A stretch of DNA of 64,000 nt from Larkinella humicola (GTDB lineage Bacteria; Bacteroidota; Bacteroidia; Cytophagales; Spirosomataceae), in the NCBI RefSeq assembly GCF_008727875.1, contig NZ_VTWS01000001.1, forward strand, positions 186,001 to 250,000. Direction: 5' to 3'. Below, in pieces: positions 8,641-17,169 of the stretch. A program made the translations under genes and the position numbers. The notes below the pieces were generated by a model. That model was not told the origin of the DNA, made no database searches, and saw nothing but the letters and a program-made list of their open reading frames with translations. The stretch's first letter is position 1; every line of letters begins with the position of its first letter.

Positions 8641-9030
8641 ATGAAACCAACCGAATCTGAACTGGAAATCCTGCAGGTACTTTGGGCGAAAGGCCCCAGC
8701 ACCGTGCGGCAGGTGAACGAACATCTGAGCCAAACTCGTGACATTGGGTATACCACGACCCTGAAACTGATGCAGATCATGCACGAAAAAGGACTCCTGA
8801 GCCGTACCGAAGAAGGCCGTTATCATGTGTATCAGGCCCTGATCGGGGAAGAAGAAACGCAGCAGCATTTGCTCGACCGGTTTGTCGACACGGCTTTCCG
8901 GGGTTCGGCCATGAAACTCGTGATGCAGGCGTTGGGCAACAGCAAGGCAACACCCCGGGAACTCGAAGAATTGCAAAAACTGATCAACCATCTGAACCCC
9001 GAAAACAACGAATCCGATGAACAACTTTAA
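8641..9030 (+). CDS. BlaI/MecI/CopY family transcriptional repressor
   Basis: A 129-residue winged-helix repressor. The N-terminal domain (ESELEILQVLWAKGPSTVRQV, then IGYTTTLKLMQIMHEKGLL) and the helical C-terminal dimerisation region follow BlaI/MecI. The ATG at 8641 is preferred over an in-frame TTG at 8593, because the extra 16 residues are not part of the domain. The gene overlaps the M56 protease gene by 14 bp. In this family the partner protease senses a signal and triggers cleavage of the repressor. Three dyads directly upstream are its probable binding sites. Confidence 0.93.
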   Translation: MKPTESELEILQVLWAKGPSTVRQVNEHLSQTRDIGYTTTLKLMQIMHEKGLLSRTEEGRYHVYQALIGEEETQQHLLDRFVDTAFRGSAMKLVMQALGNSKATPRELEELQKLINHLNPENNESDEQL

Positions 9031-10936
9031 CGTGTTTTCAGAACCCTTTACGAATGCGCTGGGTTGGGCTTTGGTGCATACGCTCTGGCAGGGTACCCTG
9101 CTCGTGGCTGCGGCCGCTCTGGCGTTGCGACTGACCCAAAACCGCCCGGCGTCGGTGCGCTACGGCATCGGCATCGGAACGCTGTTCCTGCAACTCCTGG
9201 CTTTTGTGGCAACGCTCTGGCTGGGTTACGAACCCATCCGAACCACCCTGTCGATTCAGGGCGACCGGCAAACCGCCATCGTTCGGGATTTGTCCTTCAC
9301 CAGCGATTGGTCGGGTCAACTGATGAGCTGGCTTCATCCGCATTTGTCCCTGCTCGTGACGGTCTGGTTTTTGGGTGCGGTTTTGCTGATGGTGCGGTTA
9401 TTCGGCGGCTGGGTGTTCGTTCAGCGATTGACGCAGAGGAATACCAGTCCGGCACCGGAAGCCTGGCAGACGTATGCGCAGAAGGTGGCCGATCAGCTTG
9501 GCATCACGAAGGCCGTCCGGCTGGTGGAGTCGGCGGAGATAGCGGTGCCGATGACCATAGGCTGGTTAAAACCGGTCATTCTGATTCCCGTCGGTTTGCT
9601 GGCAGGTTTGTCTCCCCGGCAGGTCGAAGCCGTGCTGGTCCACGAACTGGCGCACATCCGGCGGTATGACTACCTGGTCAATCTGGTGCAGTCGGCGGTC
9701 GAGATTGTGTTGTTTTTTCACCCCGCCATCTGGTGGCTCTCGGCCCGGGTTCGGGAAGAGCGGGAGCATTGCTGCGATGATGTGGCCATTCAGTTGCGGG
9801 GCGAGCGGGCCAGTCTGGCGCAGGCGCTGGTTCAAATCGAAGAACGCCGGCAGGCATTTGCTTCAACGCCCACTTTGGCGATGGCCTTTGGAGCCCGCAA
9901 GCCATCCTTTGTGCAGCGCGTAAAACGGGTCATCGGCGTGAGTGAACAGCCGTCGTCTAAACCAAACGGTTTGCTGGCAGCGGGTTGTCTGGTCTTGCTT
10001 GCCGGTTTGGTAACAGGACAGCGTGTCGATCGTCCGGCAACCACCAGCGGTCTGCATGGCGACGCCAAGACGTTCAATGCCTGGCATTCGGACACAAACG
10101 TTCAGCGGTCGGTTCCGGAAGAAACCAGCATCAAGGTCGTAGAGAAGCCGGAACCTCTTTCCCTTTCAATCGATACGGATGCGGTTGACCCGGTGGTCCG
10201 CATTCGGCTGGAAACTGAACTTGATCACCACCTGGAGCAGGTCGAGCGGCTGGAGCGCGAAATGGAGAAGATCCATCTGCCCATGCTCCAGCTTGAGAAG
10301 CAACTGGAGTTGCAAACTAAACTGGAGCAACTGACCGACAAAGAAATGGCAAAGATGAACCAGCAGATGGCGAAGCTTCAGTCATTGACGGGTGAGCAAC
10401 TACGGATTTTCACCGACTCAATAGGGACTTTTTCGGCGAAAATAGCGGGCATGGCCGAAAAAGCGGGTCTTCATGCCGCCGAAGTACTCCGGATACAGGA
10501 GAAAGTACTCCAACTGGATTCCGTACCCGCGCTCGCCCCTGTACCGGCCATTGCTCCCGTTCCCGCTGCGGCTCCCCGGCCTGCCCGGATGCCCAAACCG
10601 GCGGGTGTAGGGCCGTATTGGTACAACGGCAAACGCTACAACCGTTCGGAAGACCTGCCGAAAGCGCCCAATCCACCAGTTCCACCGGCTGCCGCTGACG
10701 CCCCTGATCTGCCAGCAGCAGCGATGGCCCCAGTCCCGTCTGTTCCACCGGCAGCGATGGCTCCCCCGGAGCCGCCTGTTCCGCCCGCACCGTCAGAAGG
10801 GGATGAGGTCTCCACCTGGTCCACGATGGAAGGAACCGTAATTCATGTTAAAACGAAGAACGCTCCCAAAGCAAAAACCGTGAAATCAGCCAAGTCGGCG
10901 AAATCGAAAACCACTCCGAAGAAACAGGAAGAGTAG
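9017..10936 (+). CDS. BlaR1-like M56 family membrane metallopeptidase
   Basis: A 639-residue protein. The N-terminal half has four predicted membrane helices (about 16-38, 50-70, 107-128 and 226-242) and an M56 zinc protease site, VHELAH, at residues 208-213, followed by a REEREHCCDD segment that supplies the third ligand. Known BlaR1/MecR1 proteins end in a penicillin-binding sensor domain. This one instead continues into a coiled-coil region (about 390-500), a Pro/Ala-rich stretch, and a Lys-rich tail, so the signal is unlikely to be a beta-lactam bound in the classical way. It is co-transcribed with and overlaps the BlaI gene and is followed by a strong terminator. Confidence 0.9.
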   Translation: MNNFNVFSEPFTNALGWALVHTLWQGTLLVAAAALALRLTQNRPASVRYGIGIGTLFLQLLAFVATLWLGYEPIRTTLSIQGDRQTAIVRDLSFTSDWSGQLMSWLHPHLSLLVTVWFLGAVLLMVRLFGGWVFVQRLTQRNTSPAPEAWQTYAQKVADQLGITKAVRLVESAEIAVPMTIGWLKPVILIPVGLLAGLSPRQVEAVLVHELAHIRRYDYLVNLVQSAVEIVLFFHPAIWWLSARVREEREHCCDDVAIQLRGERASLAQALVQIEERRQAFASTPTLAMAFGARKPSFVQRVKRVIGVSEQPSSKPNGLLAAGCLVLLAGLVTGQRVDRPATTSGLHGDAKTFNAWHSDTNVQRSVPEETSIKVVEKPEPLSLSIDTDAVDPVVRIRLETELDHHLEQVERLEREMEKIHLPMLQLEKQLELQTKLEQLTDKEMAKMNQQMAKLQSLTGEQLRIFTDSIGTFSAKIAGMAEKAGLHAAEVLRIQEKVLQLDSVPALAPVPAIAPVPAAAPRPARMPKPAGVGPYWYNGKRYNRSEDLPKAPNPPVPPAAADAPDLPAAAMAPVPSVPPAAMAPPEPPVPPAPSEGDEVSTWSTMEGTVIHVKTKNAPKAKTVKSAKSAKSKTTPKKQEE

Positions 10937-10961
10937 AAAAGGAAAGCGGATCAGTCACCTA

Positions 10962-11016
10962 AAGGCCCCTGAAAAAGTAGACCCCACAGCCGTCGGTCTA
11001 TTTTTTCAGGGGCCTT
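10962..11016 (+). terminator. terminator after the blaI-M56 operon
   Basis: A 22-bp stem pairs AAGGCCCCTGAAAAAGTAGACC (read in two parts: 10962-10973 and 10974-10983) with 10995-11016, around an 11-nt loop, followed by GTTTT. It starts about 25 bp after the stop codon of the M56 gene. Confidence 0.85.
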
Positions 11017-11030
11017 GTTTTAAATTAAAT

Positions 11031-11240
11031 CGAACTATGAGATGATGCCCTTGCCTAATCGTCGTTTGAGTGCCAGCGGCACGTAATGTTAATAGCAAAT
11101 GGCTATTCTGAGCACTCCAGGCGTGCCGAAGGTACGCAACTAAGCCTATATCTCGTATCTGCGGCACGCCTGGAGTGCTCAGAATAGCCATTTGCTATTA
11201 ACATAGGACTCCTCCGGGGTCAATAATCTCATAGTTCACG
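11031..11240. repeat. long structured inverted repeat, copy A
   Basis: An outer stem GAACTATGAGAT (11032-11043) pairs with ATCTCATAGTTC (11226-11237). A small hairpin GTGCC-AGC-GGCAC follows. The main stem is a perfect 43-bp pair (11086-11128 with 11162-11204) around a 33-nt loop. A weak hairpin with the tip CTCCGGGG lies on the 3' side. A second copy with the same plan is at 45331-45508. Confidence 0.9.
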
Positions 11241-11332
11241 TTAACTTATTTCCACTCAAACCGGTAATTCCAGCCCCATCCTGTCTTTTACCGGTAGTTC
11301 AATGGATTTCCTTCCGTTTCCAGTATCGACCA

Positions 11333-12712
11333 ATGATTCAAATCAACTACGGCCTTCAACCGGCTGACTTCACTACCCGACTCAAGCAGTTCTGGGATTT
11401 ATCCGCCCAAAAAATCAACCTGATCGACTCTCATTACGATACCGCCAAAGGGTCACCGGTTTTTACGGTGCAGGGACACTACACCACCCGCGGCTGGACC
11501 GAGTGGACGCAGGGCTTCCAGTTTGGCTCCTCCATCCTCCAGTTCGACGCCACCGGCGACCCGCATTTTCTGGAAACGGGGCGGCAAAAAACGCTCGGCG
11601 TCATGGCCCCCCACATCAGCCACATTGGCGTTCACGACCACGGTTTCAACAACGTGAGTACCTACGGCAACCTGCTGCGGCTGATGCGGGAAGGCAAAGT
11701 GGAATTTGACGAGTGGGAAAAGAATTTTTATGAACTTGCCCTCAAAATTTCGGGAGCCGTGCAGGCCAGCCGCTGGACAACCGTCAAAACCGGCGGATTT
11801 ATTCACTCCTTCAACGGGCCGCATTCGCTTTTTGTCGATACGATCCGTTCCTGCCGGGCGGTTGTGTTGAGCCACAGCCTCGGTCACGTTTTTCAGGGGG
11901 AAGGCGATGTTAAAATCAATCTGCTCGAGCGGGGGTTGGAGCACATGAAAGCAACGGCCGAGTACTCGGTTTTTTATGGCGAAGGACGCGACATCTACGA
12001 CCTGTGGGGTCGCACCGCGCACGAAAGCGTGTTCAATACCAAAGACGGCAATTTCCGTTGCCCCAACTCCCAGCAGGGCTACACCGGTTTTACGACCTGG
12101 ACGCGCGGCCTGGCGTGGGCCATGTGCGGCTTTGCCGAACAACTGGAATACCTGACCACCCTCGAAGACGTTGATCTGGAACCGTTCGGTGGACGGCAGA
12201 TAGTGGAAGCGTATCTGCTCAAAGCCGCCCGCGCTACCTGCGACTTTTACATCGAACACACGCCGATCGACGGCATTCCGTACTGGGATACCGGCGCACC
12301 CGGTTTGTCGCAACTGGGCAATTACCTCGACCGGCCCTCCGATCCTTACAATGATTTTGAACCGATAGACAGTTCCGCGGCCGCCATCGGGGCGCAGGGA
12401 TTGCTTCGTCTGGGCCACTACCTGACCGAACGGGGCGAAACCGAAAACGGCTCACGGTACTGGCAGGCGGGATTAACAGTGTTAGATTCGCTCTTTAAAG
12501 AACCGTATCTCAGCACGGACCCCAACCACCAGGGACTGATTCTGCATTCGATCTACCACCGGCCCAACGGCTGGGATCATGTTCCGGCGGGGAGCAAAAT
12601 TCCCTACGGCGAGTCGAGCATGTGGGGCGATTACCACGCCCGTGAGGTTGCGTTATACCTGCAACGCGTGGTCAATAACGAACCGTATTACACCTTTTTC
12701 GGCGCCCTGTGA
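11333..12712 (+). CDS. glycoside hydrolase family 88-like unsaturated glucuronyl hydrolase
   Basis: A 459-residue protein with the (alpha/alpha)6-barrel pattern of GH88/GH105 enzymes. HDHGF (Asp102) and PHSLFVDTIRS (Asp169) resemble the two catalytic Asp regions of unsaturated glucuronyl hydrolases, and WTRGLAWAM (about 259-267) is another family segment. Such enzymes hydrate the 4,5-double bond of oligouronides released by polysaccharide lyases. No signal peptide is seen, so it is probably cytoplasmic. It is the first gene of the 11.3-19.9 kb cluster and overlaps the next start by one base (TGATG). The exact substrate is not shown by the sequence. Confidence 0.8.
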   Translation: MIQINYGLQPADFTTRLKQFWDLSAQKINLIDSHYDTAKGSPVFTVQGHYTTRGWTEWTQGFQFGSSILQFDATGDPHFLETGRQKTLGVMAPHISHIGVHDHGFNNVSTYGNLLRLMREGKVEFDEWEKNFYELALKISGAVQASRWTTVKTGGFIHSFNGPHSLFVDTIRSCRAVVLSHSLGHVFQGEGDVKINLLERGLEHMKATAEYSVFYGEGRDIYDLWGRTAHESVFNTKDGNFRCPNSQQGYTGFTTWTRGLAWAMCGFAEQLEYLTTLEDVDLEPFGGRQIVEAYLLKAARATCDFYIEHTPIDGIPYWDTGAPGLSQLGNYLDRPSDPYNDFEPIDSSAAAIGAQGLLRLGHYLTERGETENGSRYWQAGLTVLDSLFKEPYLSTDPNHQGLILHSIYHRPNGWDHVPAGSKIPYGESSMWGDYHAREVALYLQRVVNNEPYYTFFGAL

Positions 12713-13575
12713 TGAGCACAACACCACTAACGGAGTCCTCGCCTGGGGAACCGGCATTTCAGGATTTTTCAAAACTGTGCATTCATACGATCACCACCCG
12801 TCCGTGGGCCATTGAAGAAGCCGCAAAGCACTATTCCCGCTCGGGCATTGGGGGGATTTCGATCTGGCGGGATGCGCTAGCTAATCGAAACATTCGGGAA
12901 ACCAGTCAATTACTGCGGGACCACAACCTGGCTGTTGTGTCACTCTGTCGGGGCGGTTTTTTTCCGCACCTCGAAGCCGCTGGCCGACAAACCGCCCTGG
13001 ATGACAACCGCCGGGCCATCGACGAAGCCGCTGAACTGGGTGCGCCCCACGTCGTGCTGGTGTGTGGTGCCGCACCGGGCCAGTCCCTGACGGAATCCCG
13101 CAAGCAAATTCGGGACGGTATTGCCGCGCTGCTGCCCCATGCCGAAGCCAATGGTGTCCGGTTGGCCATTGAACCTTTACATCCGATGTATGCCGATAAC
13201 CGCTCGGCTGTCAATACGTTAGGTCAGGCGAATGACATGGCCGAGGAGCTAAATTCTTCCTATGTGGGCATCGCTGTCGATGTCTACCATTTGTGGTGGG
13301 ACCCCGATCTGGAACAGGAAATTGCCCGATGCGGTAAAAACGGGCATTTGTATGCTTTCCATATCTGTGACTGGAAAACCCCGACCCTCGATCTGCTCAA
13401 CGACCGCGGACTGATGGGCGAAGGTTGCATCAACATCCGCCAGATTCGGTCTTGGGTGGAAGCCGCCGGTTTTTCGGGGTTCAACGAAGTCGAGATCTTC
13501 TCAAACCGGTATTGGGCGGAAGATCAGGCGGAATTCCTGGAAAAAATCAAACACGGGTATTTGTATCATTCGTAA
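12712..13575 (+). CDS. sugar phosphate isomerase/epimerase family TIM-barrel protein
   Basis: A 287-residue xylose isomerase-like TIM barrel. Conserved parts are VRLAIEPLHPM (metal-ligand Glu), VGIAVDVYHLWWDPDL (Asp and His), HICDWKTP and GFNEVEIFS (final Glu). Enzymes of this superfamily interconvert ketoses and related acids using a divalent metal. The ATG at 12712 overlaps the preceding stop by one base. A GTG three bases earlier is also possible. Its place in the cluster suggests a step in uronate or aldonate catabolism. Confidence 0.82.
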   Translation: MSTTPLTESSPGEPAFQDFSKLCIHTITTRPWAIEEAAKHYSRSGIGGISIWRDALANRNIRETSQLLRDHNLAVVSLCRGGFFPHLEAAGRQTALDDNRRAIDEAAELGAPHVVLVCGAAPGQSLTESRKQIRDGIAALLPHAEANGVRLAIEPLHPMYADNRSAVNTLGQANDMAEELNSSYVGIAVDVYHLWWDPDLEQEIARCGKNGHLYAFHICDWKTPTLDLLNDRGLMGEGCINIRQIRSWVEAAGFSGFNEVEIFSNRYWAEDQAEFLEKIKHGYLYHS

Positions 13576-13583
13576 CATAATTA

Positions 13584-13659
13584 CCCCTAAATCCCCCTAA
13601 AGGGGACTTAGACCCAGAATTACCAAGATGCATAAAGTCCGCTTTAGGGGATTTAGGGG
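13584..13659. repeat. intergenic inverted repeat of CCCCTAAAT words
   Basis: The 27-nt arms 13584-13610 and 13633-13659 are complementary apart from a few mismatches, with a 22-nt loop. Each arm is built from CCCCTAAAT and CCCCTAAAG words. It lies between two genes of one apparent operon, so it could act as an attenuator or an mRNA-processing site. Confidence 0.75.
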
Positions 13660-13697
13660 CGTAACCATTCAACCATCTTTTAGCCATTTATTGAAAA

Positions 13698-14843
13698 GTG
13701 AAAGAACACAAAGTCGGTATTATCATGAACGGCGTAACCGGCCGGATGGGTACCAATCAGCACCTGATGCGTTCCATTGTTGCCATCATCAAACAGGGGG
13801 GCGTGAAGGTTGGACCGGACGAGGTCATCATGCCGGACCCCATTCTGGTAGGTCGTGATGTCAATAAACTGGAGAAATTGTGCCAGCAGTCGGGCGTGCA
13901 GAAAATGACGACCAACGTCGATGAAGCCCTCGCCGATCCCCACAACATCATTTATTTCGACGCCCAGACGACCGGGCGCCGAGCGGAGGGCGTTCGCAAA
14001 GCCGTAGCCGCCGGAAAGCACGTCTACTGTGAAAAACCGACCGCCGTCAGCACCGAAGTAGCCCTGGAACTGTATGAACTCTGCAAAGCTGCCGGTCTGA
14101 AAAACGGCGTTGTGCAGGATAAACTGTGGTTACCCGGTTTATTGAAACTGAAACGCCTGATGCAGAACGAATTCTTCGGAAAAATCCTGTCTGTTCGGGG
14201 CGAATTCGGTTATTGGGTATTTGAAGGACACTCCATTCCGGCGCAACGGCCCTCGTGGAATTACCGCAAGGAAGACGATGGCGGGATCATTGTCGATATG
14301 CTGTGCCACTGGCGCTATGTGCTTGATCAGGTGTTTGGTAAAGTAAAAGCTGTATCTTGTCTGGGTGCGACCCACATTCCGGAGCGCATCGACGAGCAGG
14401 GCAAACCGTATACCGCAACGGCTGATGATGCCGCTTATGCGACCTTTGAACTAGAAGGTGGAGTGATCGCTCAGTTCAACTCTTCGTGGACCACCCGCGT
14501 TCGTCGCGATGATCTGCTGACCTTGCATGTGGATGGTACCAAGGGCTCGGCGGTGGCGGGTTTGCGGGAATGTTACATTCAGCATTACGGCAACACCCCC
14601 AAACCGGTCTGGAACCCCGACATCGAGCAGCCGATCAAGTTTTTTGAAGGCTGGGCCAAAGTGCCGGAGCAGGAAGTGGCCGAAAATGCTTTTAAGGTGC
14701 AGTGGGAGTTGTTTTTGAAACACGTCGTGAAGGATGATCCATTTCCGTGGGACTTGCGGGAAGGTGCCAAGGGTGTACAACTGGCCGAAAAAGGCATCGA
14801 AAGCTGGGAAAAACGCTGCTGGGTCGATGTTCCGGAGTTATGA
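13698..14843 (+). CDS. Gfo/Idh/MocA family oxidoreductase (cytoplasmic)
   Basis: A 381-residue NAD(P)-dependent dehydrogenase. The N-terminal Rossmann domain begins VGIIMNGVTGRMG, carries the family lysine motif YCEKPTA (about residues 113-119), and is followed by an alpha/beta domain with WNYRKEDDGGIIVDMLCHWRY. The first codon is GTG at 13698; the next in-frame ATG is inside the nucleotide-binding motif and would destroy it. It overlaps the following SDR gene by 4 bp (ATGA). Such enzymes oxidise sugars or sugar acids; the substrate here is unknown. Confidence 0.87.
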   Translation: MKEHKVGIIMNGVTGRMGTNQHLMRSIVAIIKQGGVKVGPDEVIMPDPILVGRDVNKLEKLCQQSGVQKMTTNVDEALADPHNIIYFDAQTTGRRAEGVRKAVAAGKHVYCEKPTAVSTEVALELYELCKAAGLKNGVVQDKLWLPGLLKLKRLMQNEFFGKILSVRGEFGYWVFEGHSIPAQRPSWNYRKEDDGGIIVDMLCHWRYVLDQVFGKVKAVSCLGATHIPERIDEQGKPYTATADDAAYATFELEGGVIAQFNSSWTTRVRRDDLLTLHVDGTKGSAVAGLRECYIQHYGNTPKPVWNPDIEQPIKFFEGWAKVPEQEVAENAFKVQWELFLKHVVKDDPFPWDLREGAKGVQLAEKGIESWEKRCWVDVPEL

Positions 14844-15610
14844 AAAAAGTAGCATTTATAACGGGCGGAAGCCGGGGAATCGGATACGGGATTGCGGAAC
14901 ACCTGGCGAAAGCTGGGTTCGACCTGGCCATCAATGGCGTTCGGCCCGAAGAAGCGGTCGGGGAGGCCCTGGCTGGTCTTCAGACCCTGGGAGCAGAGGT
15001 CATCTATTGCCAGGGTGATATTGCGTCGAAAGAAGACCGCGCCCGCATGCTGGAACAAATCAAGGCCCGTTTTGGTCGGTTGAACGTATTAGTGAATAAC
15101 GCCGGGGTTGCGCCGAAGGAACGTCGGGACATTCTGGAGGCAACCGAGGAAAGTTTCGAATACGTGTTGTCGACCAATTTGCAGGGGGCCTACTTTCTGA
15201 CCCAGGCAGTGGCCAACTGGATGATAGCGCAAAAGGCTGATCAAACGGGCTTTACGGGGTGTATCCTAACGATTTCCTCGATCTCATCGACGGTTATTTC
15301 GGTGAACCGGGGAGAATATTGCATTGCCAAAGCCGGACTCAGCATGGCCACGCAATTGTTTGCTGCCCGGCTGGGTGAATACGACATCCCGGTTTTTGAA
15401 GTACGTCCCGGCATCATCCGTACCGACATGACGGCGGGAGTCGTCGGGAAATACGACAAACTTATTGAGGAAGGGCTGACGGTCCAGAAACGCTGGGGAT
15501 TTCCAGACGATGTGGGCCGGGCGGTGGCGGCTCTGGCCCGTGGCGACTTTCCGTATTCAACCGGGCAAGTCATCATGGTCGACGGCGGCCTGACCTTGCC
15601 AAGACTGTAA
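14840..15610 (+). CDS. short-chain dehydrogenase/reductase (SDR), FabG-like
   Basis: A 256-residue classical SDR. It has the cofactor motif TGGSRGIG (8-15), NNAG (86-89), a catalytic Ser near 147-150, and Tyr160/Lys164 in the Y-x-x-x-K motif (YCIAK). The C-terminus GQVIMVDGGLTL is typical of 3-ketoacyl-ACP reductase-like members. The start overlaps the previous stop (ATGA), indicating coupled translation. In this setting it more likely oxidises or reduces a sugar acid than a fatty acyl chain. Confidence 0.9.
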   Translation: MKKVAFITGGSRGIGYGIAEHLAKAGFDLAINGVRPEEAVGEALAGLQTLGAEVIYCQGDIASKEDRARMLEQIKARFGRLNVLVNNAGVAPKERRDILEATEESFEYVLSTNLQGAYFLTQAVANWMIAQKADQTGFTGCILTISSISSTVISVNRGEYCIAKAGLSMATQLFAARLGEYDIPVFEVRPGIIRTDMTAGVVGKYDKLIEEGLTVQKRWGFPDDVGRAVAALARGDFPYSTGQVIMVDGGLTLPRL

Positions 15611-15616
15611 AAGAAA

Positions 15617-15723
15617 GAGTTGTTTCGCAGAGCTGAACGGAGTAAAAAGGAGTTAAGCGGAGATTTTTTCTCTCTTTCTCTGCTGAACTCTGATTTACTC
15701 CGCTCAACTCTGCGAAATAACTC
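15617..15723. repeat. intergenic inverted repeat of GGAGTTAAGCGG words
   Basis: The roughly 47-nt arms 15617-15663 and 15677-15723 are about 85% complementary, with several G-U type positions. The left arm contains TTGTTTCGCAGAG and GGAGTTAAGCGG, words that recur in the repeat at 35316-35428. Confidence 0.75.
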
Positions 15724-15745
15724 ATTTTCCTAAACCGCTTAAATC

Positions 15746-17050
15746 ATGAAAAACCAATCCGATTCCCGGAGGACTTTCCTCAAAACCGCAGCCACCGGCT
15801 CCCTGGCCGTGATGGGGTTGCCGACCCTGATTCCGGCCCACGCCTTTGGTGCCAACGACCGCATCCGCGTGGCCGTCATCGGCGTCAACGGACGCGGGAA
15901 AGACCACATTTCCAATTTTTCCAAACTGCCGAACGTCGAGGTCGTCACGCTCTGCGACGTCGACAACGTGGTTTCAGCCCAGCGCGCGGCTGATTTCGAG
16001 AAAACGTATTCACGAAAGGTGAAAACCGAACAGGATTTGCGGAAAGTGTACGACGACAAAAACATCGACGCCGTCAGCATTGCCACACCCAACCACTGGC
16101 ACGCCCTCGCGGCCATTTGGGCGTGTCAGGCCGGAAAAGATGTGTACGTCGAAAAACCGGGTACGCACAACCTGCGCGAAGGCAAAAAACTGGTGGAAGC
16201 CGCGGCCAAATACAACCGGATTGTGCAGCACGGCGTGCAATTGCGCAGCTCGACGGCCATTCAAGAAGCCATCAAACACCTCCGCGACGGGTTGATCGGG
16301 AAAGTGTACATGGCCCGCGGATTGGTCTACAAATGGCGTCCCGACATTGGCAACCAGGGCCCCAGCGCTGTTCCGGCGGGTTTGAACTGGGATTTGTGGC
16401 AGGGACCGGCCAAAGCGCGCGAGTTCTCCAAAAACTACGTTCACTACAACTGGCACTGGTTCTGGGATTATGGCAATGGCGACATTGGCAACCAGGGCAT
16501 CCACGAAACGGATTTGGCCATGTGGGGGCTGGACGTCGGTTTTCCGGAAGAGGTGACGTCCGCGGGGGGCAAATACCTCTGGAAAGACTGCAAGGAAACA
16601 CCGGAATTGCTGACATCGACCTATAATTATCCCTCGCAAGGCAAAGTAATCCAGTTCGAAGTGCGGCCGTGGATGACCAACCGGGAAGACGGCGTGGAAG
16701 TGGGTAACCTCTTTTACGGCGACAAAGGCTATATGGTCATCAATGGCTACAACGATTACAAAACGTTTCTGGGCAAAGAACGGACGCCCGGACCGGCGGG
16801 TCATGCCGGGGGCGACCATTACCTGAACTTCATCGAAGCGGTTCGGGCGCGGGACAAATCGAAGCTGAACGGCCCGGTCGAAACCGCCCACTTAGCGTCG
16901 GGACTGGCCCACATCGGTAACATTGCGTACCGCCTGGGTCGCACCCTGAAATTTGATCCGAAGAAAGAAGAATTCATCGGCGACTCGGAAGCCAATTCGC
17001 ACCTGAGCCGTCAATACCGCGCACCGTACGCGCTGCCGAAGCAAGTATAA
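15746..17050 (+). CDS. Tat-exported Gfo/Idh/MocA family oxidoreductase
   Basis: A 434-residue dehydrogenase with a twin-arginine signal at the N-terminus (SRRTFLKTAATGS, Arg8-Arg9), followed by the Rossmann domain (VAVIGVNGRGKDH) and the family motif VEKPGTHN. The Tat signal implies export folded with its nucleotide cofactor, as known for glucose-fructose oxidoreductase and many Bacteroidota homologues. The C-terminal domain includes HYNWHWFWDYGNGDIGNQG, typical of the secreted subgroup. It probably acts on sugars in the periplasm, ahead of the MFS transporter encoded next. Confidence 0.9.
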   Translation: MKNQSDSRRTFLKTAATGSLAVMGLPTLIPAHAFGANDRIRVAVIGVNGRGKDHISNFSKLPNVEVVTLCDVDNVVSAQRAADFEKTYSRKVKTEQDLRKVYDDKNIDAVSIATPNHWHALAAIWACQAGKDVYVEKPGTHNLREGKKLVEAAAKYNRIVQHGVQLRSSTAIQEAIKHLRDGLIGKVYMARGLVYKWRPDIGNQGPSAVPAGLNWDLWQGPAKAREFSKNYVHYNWHWFWDYGNGDIGNQGIHETDLAMWGLDVGFPEEVTSAGGKYLWKDCKETPELLTSTYNYPSQGKVIQFEVRPWMTNREDGVEVGNLFYGDKGYMVINGYNDYKTFLGKERTPGPAGHAGGDHYLNFIEAVRARDKSKLNGPVETAHLASGLAHIGNIAYRLGRTLKFDPKKEEFIGDSEANSHLSRQYRAPYALPKQV

Positions 17051-17154
17051 TTTTCGGTTTACGGTATTCGGTTTACGGTTTACGGTGGGCTGTCGCATTT
17101 ATAAGCACGCGTCAGCCACCGTAAACTGAAAACCGAATACCGTAAACGATAAAA
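17051..17154. repeat. TTTACGG-word inverted repeat
   Basis: Arms 17051-17092 and 17110-17154 are built from the word GGTTTACGGT and its complement. The loop has TCGCA on one side and CGTCAGCCACC on the other. Related copies are at 31734-31815 and 51371-51436, with single arms at 36250-36284 and 45511-45538. Confidence 0.8.
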
Positions 17155-17169
17155 CTGAAACCGAAAAAA

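Larger units (their letters stand above)
10937..11332. other. 396 bp gap: terminator plus structured repeat
   Basis: The gap contains the terminator at 10962-11016, the long inverted-repeat element at 11031-11240, and about 90 bp of leader before the GH88 gene. A 61-codon frame across the repeat is a by-product of the palindrome and is not counted as a gene. Confidence 0.7.

Noticed and set aside
11006-11191. 61-codon minus-strand frame across the repeat at 11 kb
   Set aside because: It is produced by the palindromic arms. No ribosome-binding or domain evidence, and the frame is not preserved in the second copy.
17051-17154. TTTACGG repeats as CRISPR or replication iterons
   Set aside because: The words are arranged as facing arms, not as evenly spaced direct repeats with unique spacers. 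No cas genes, no dnaA boxes or dnaA gene nearby.
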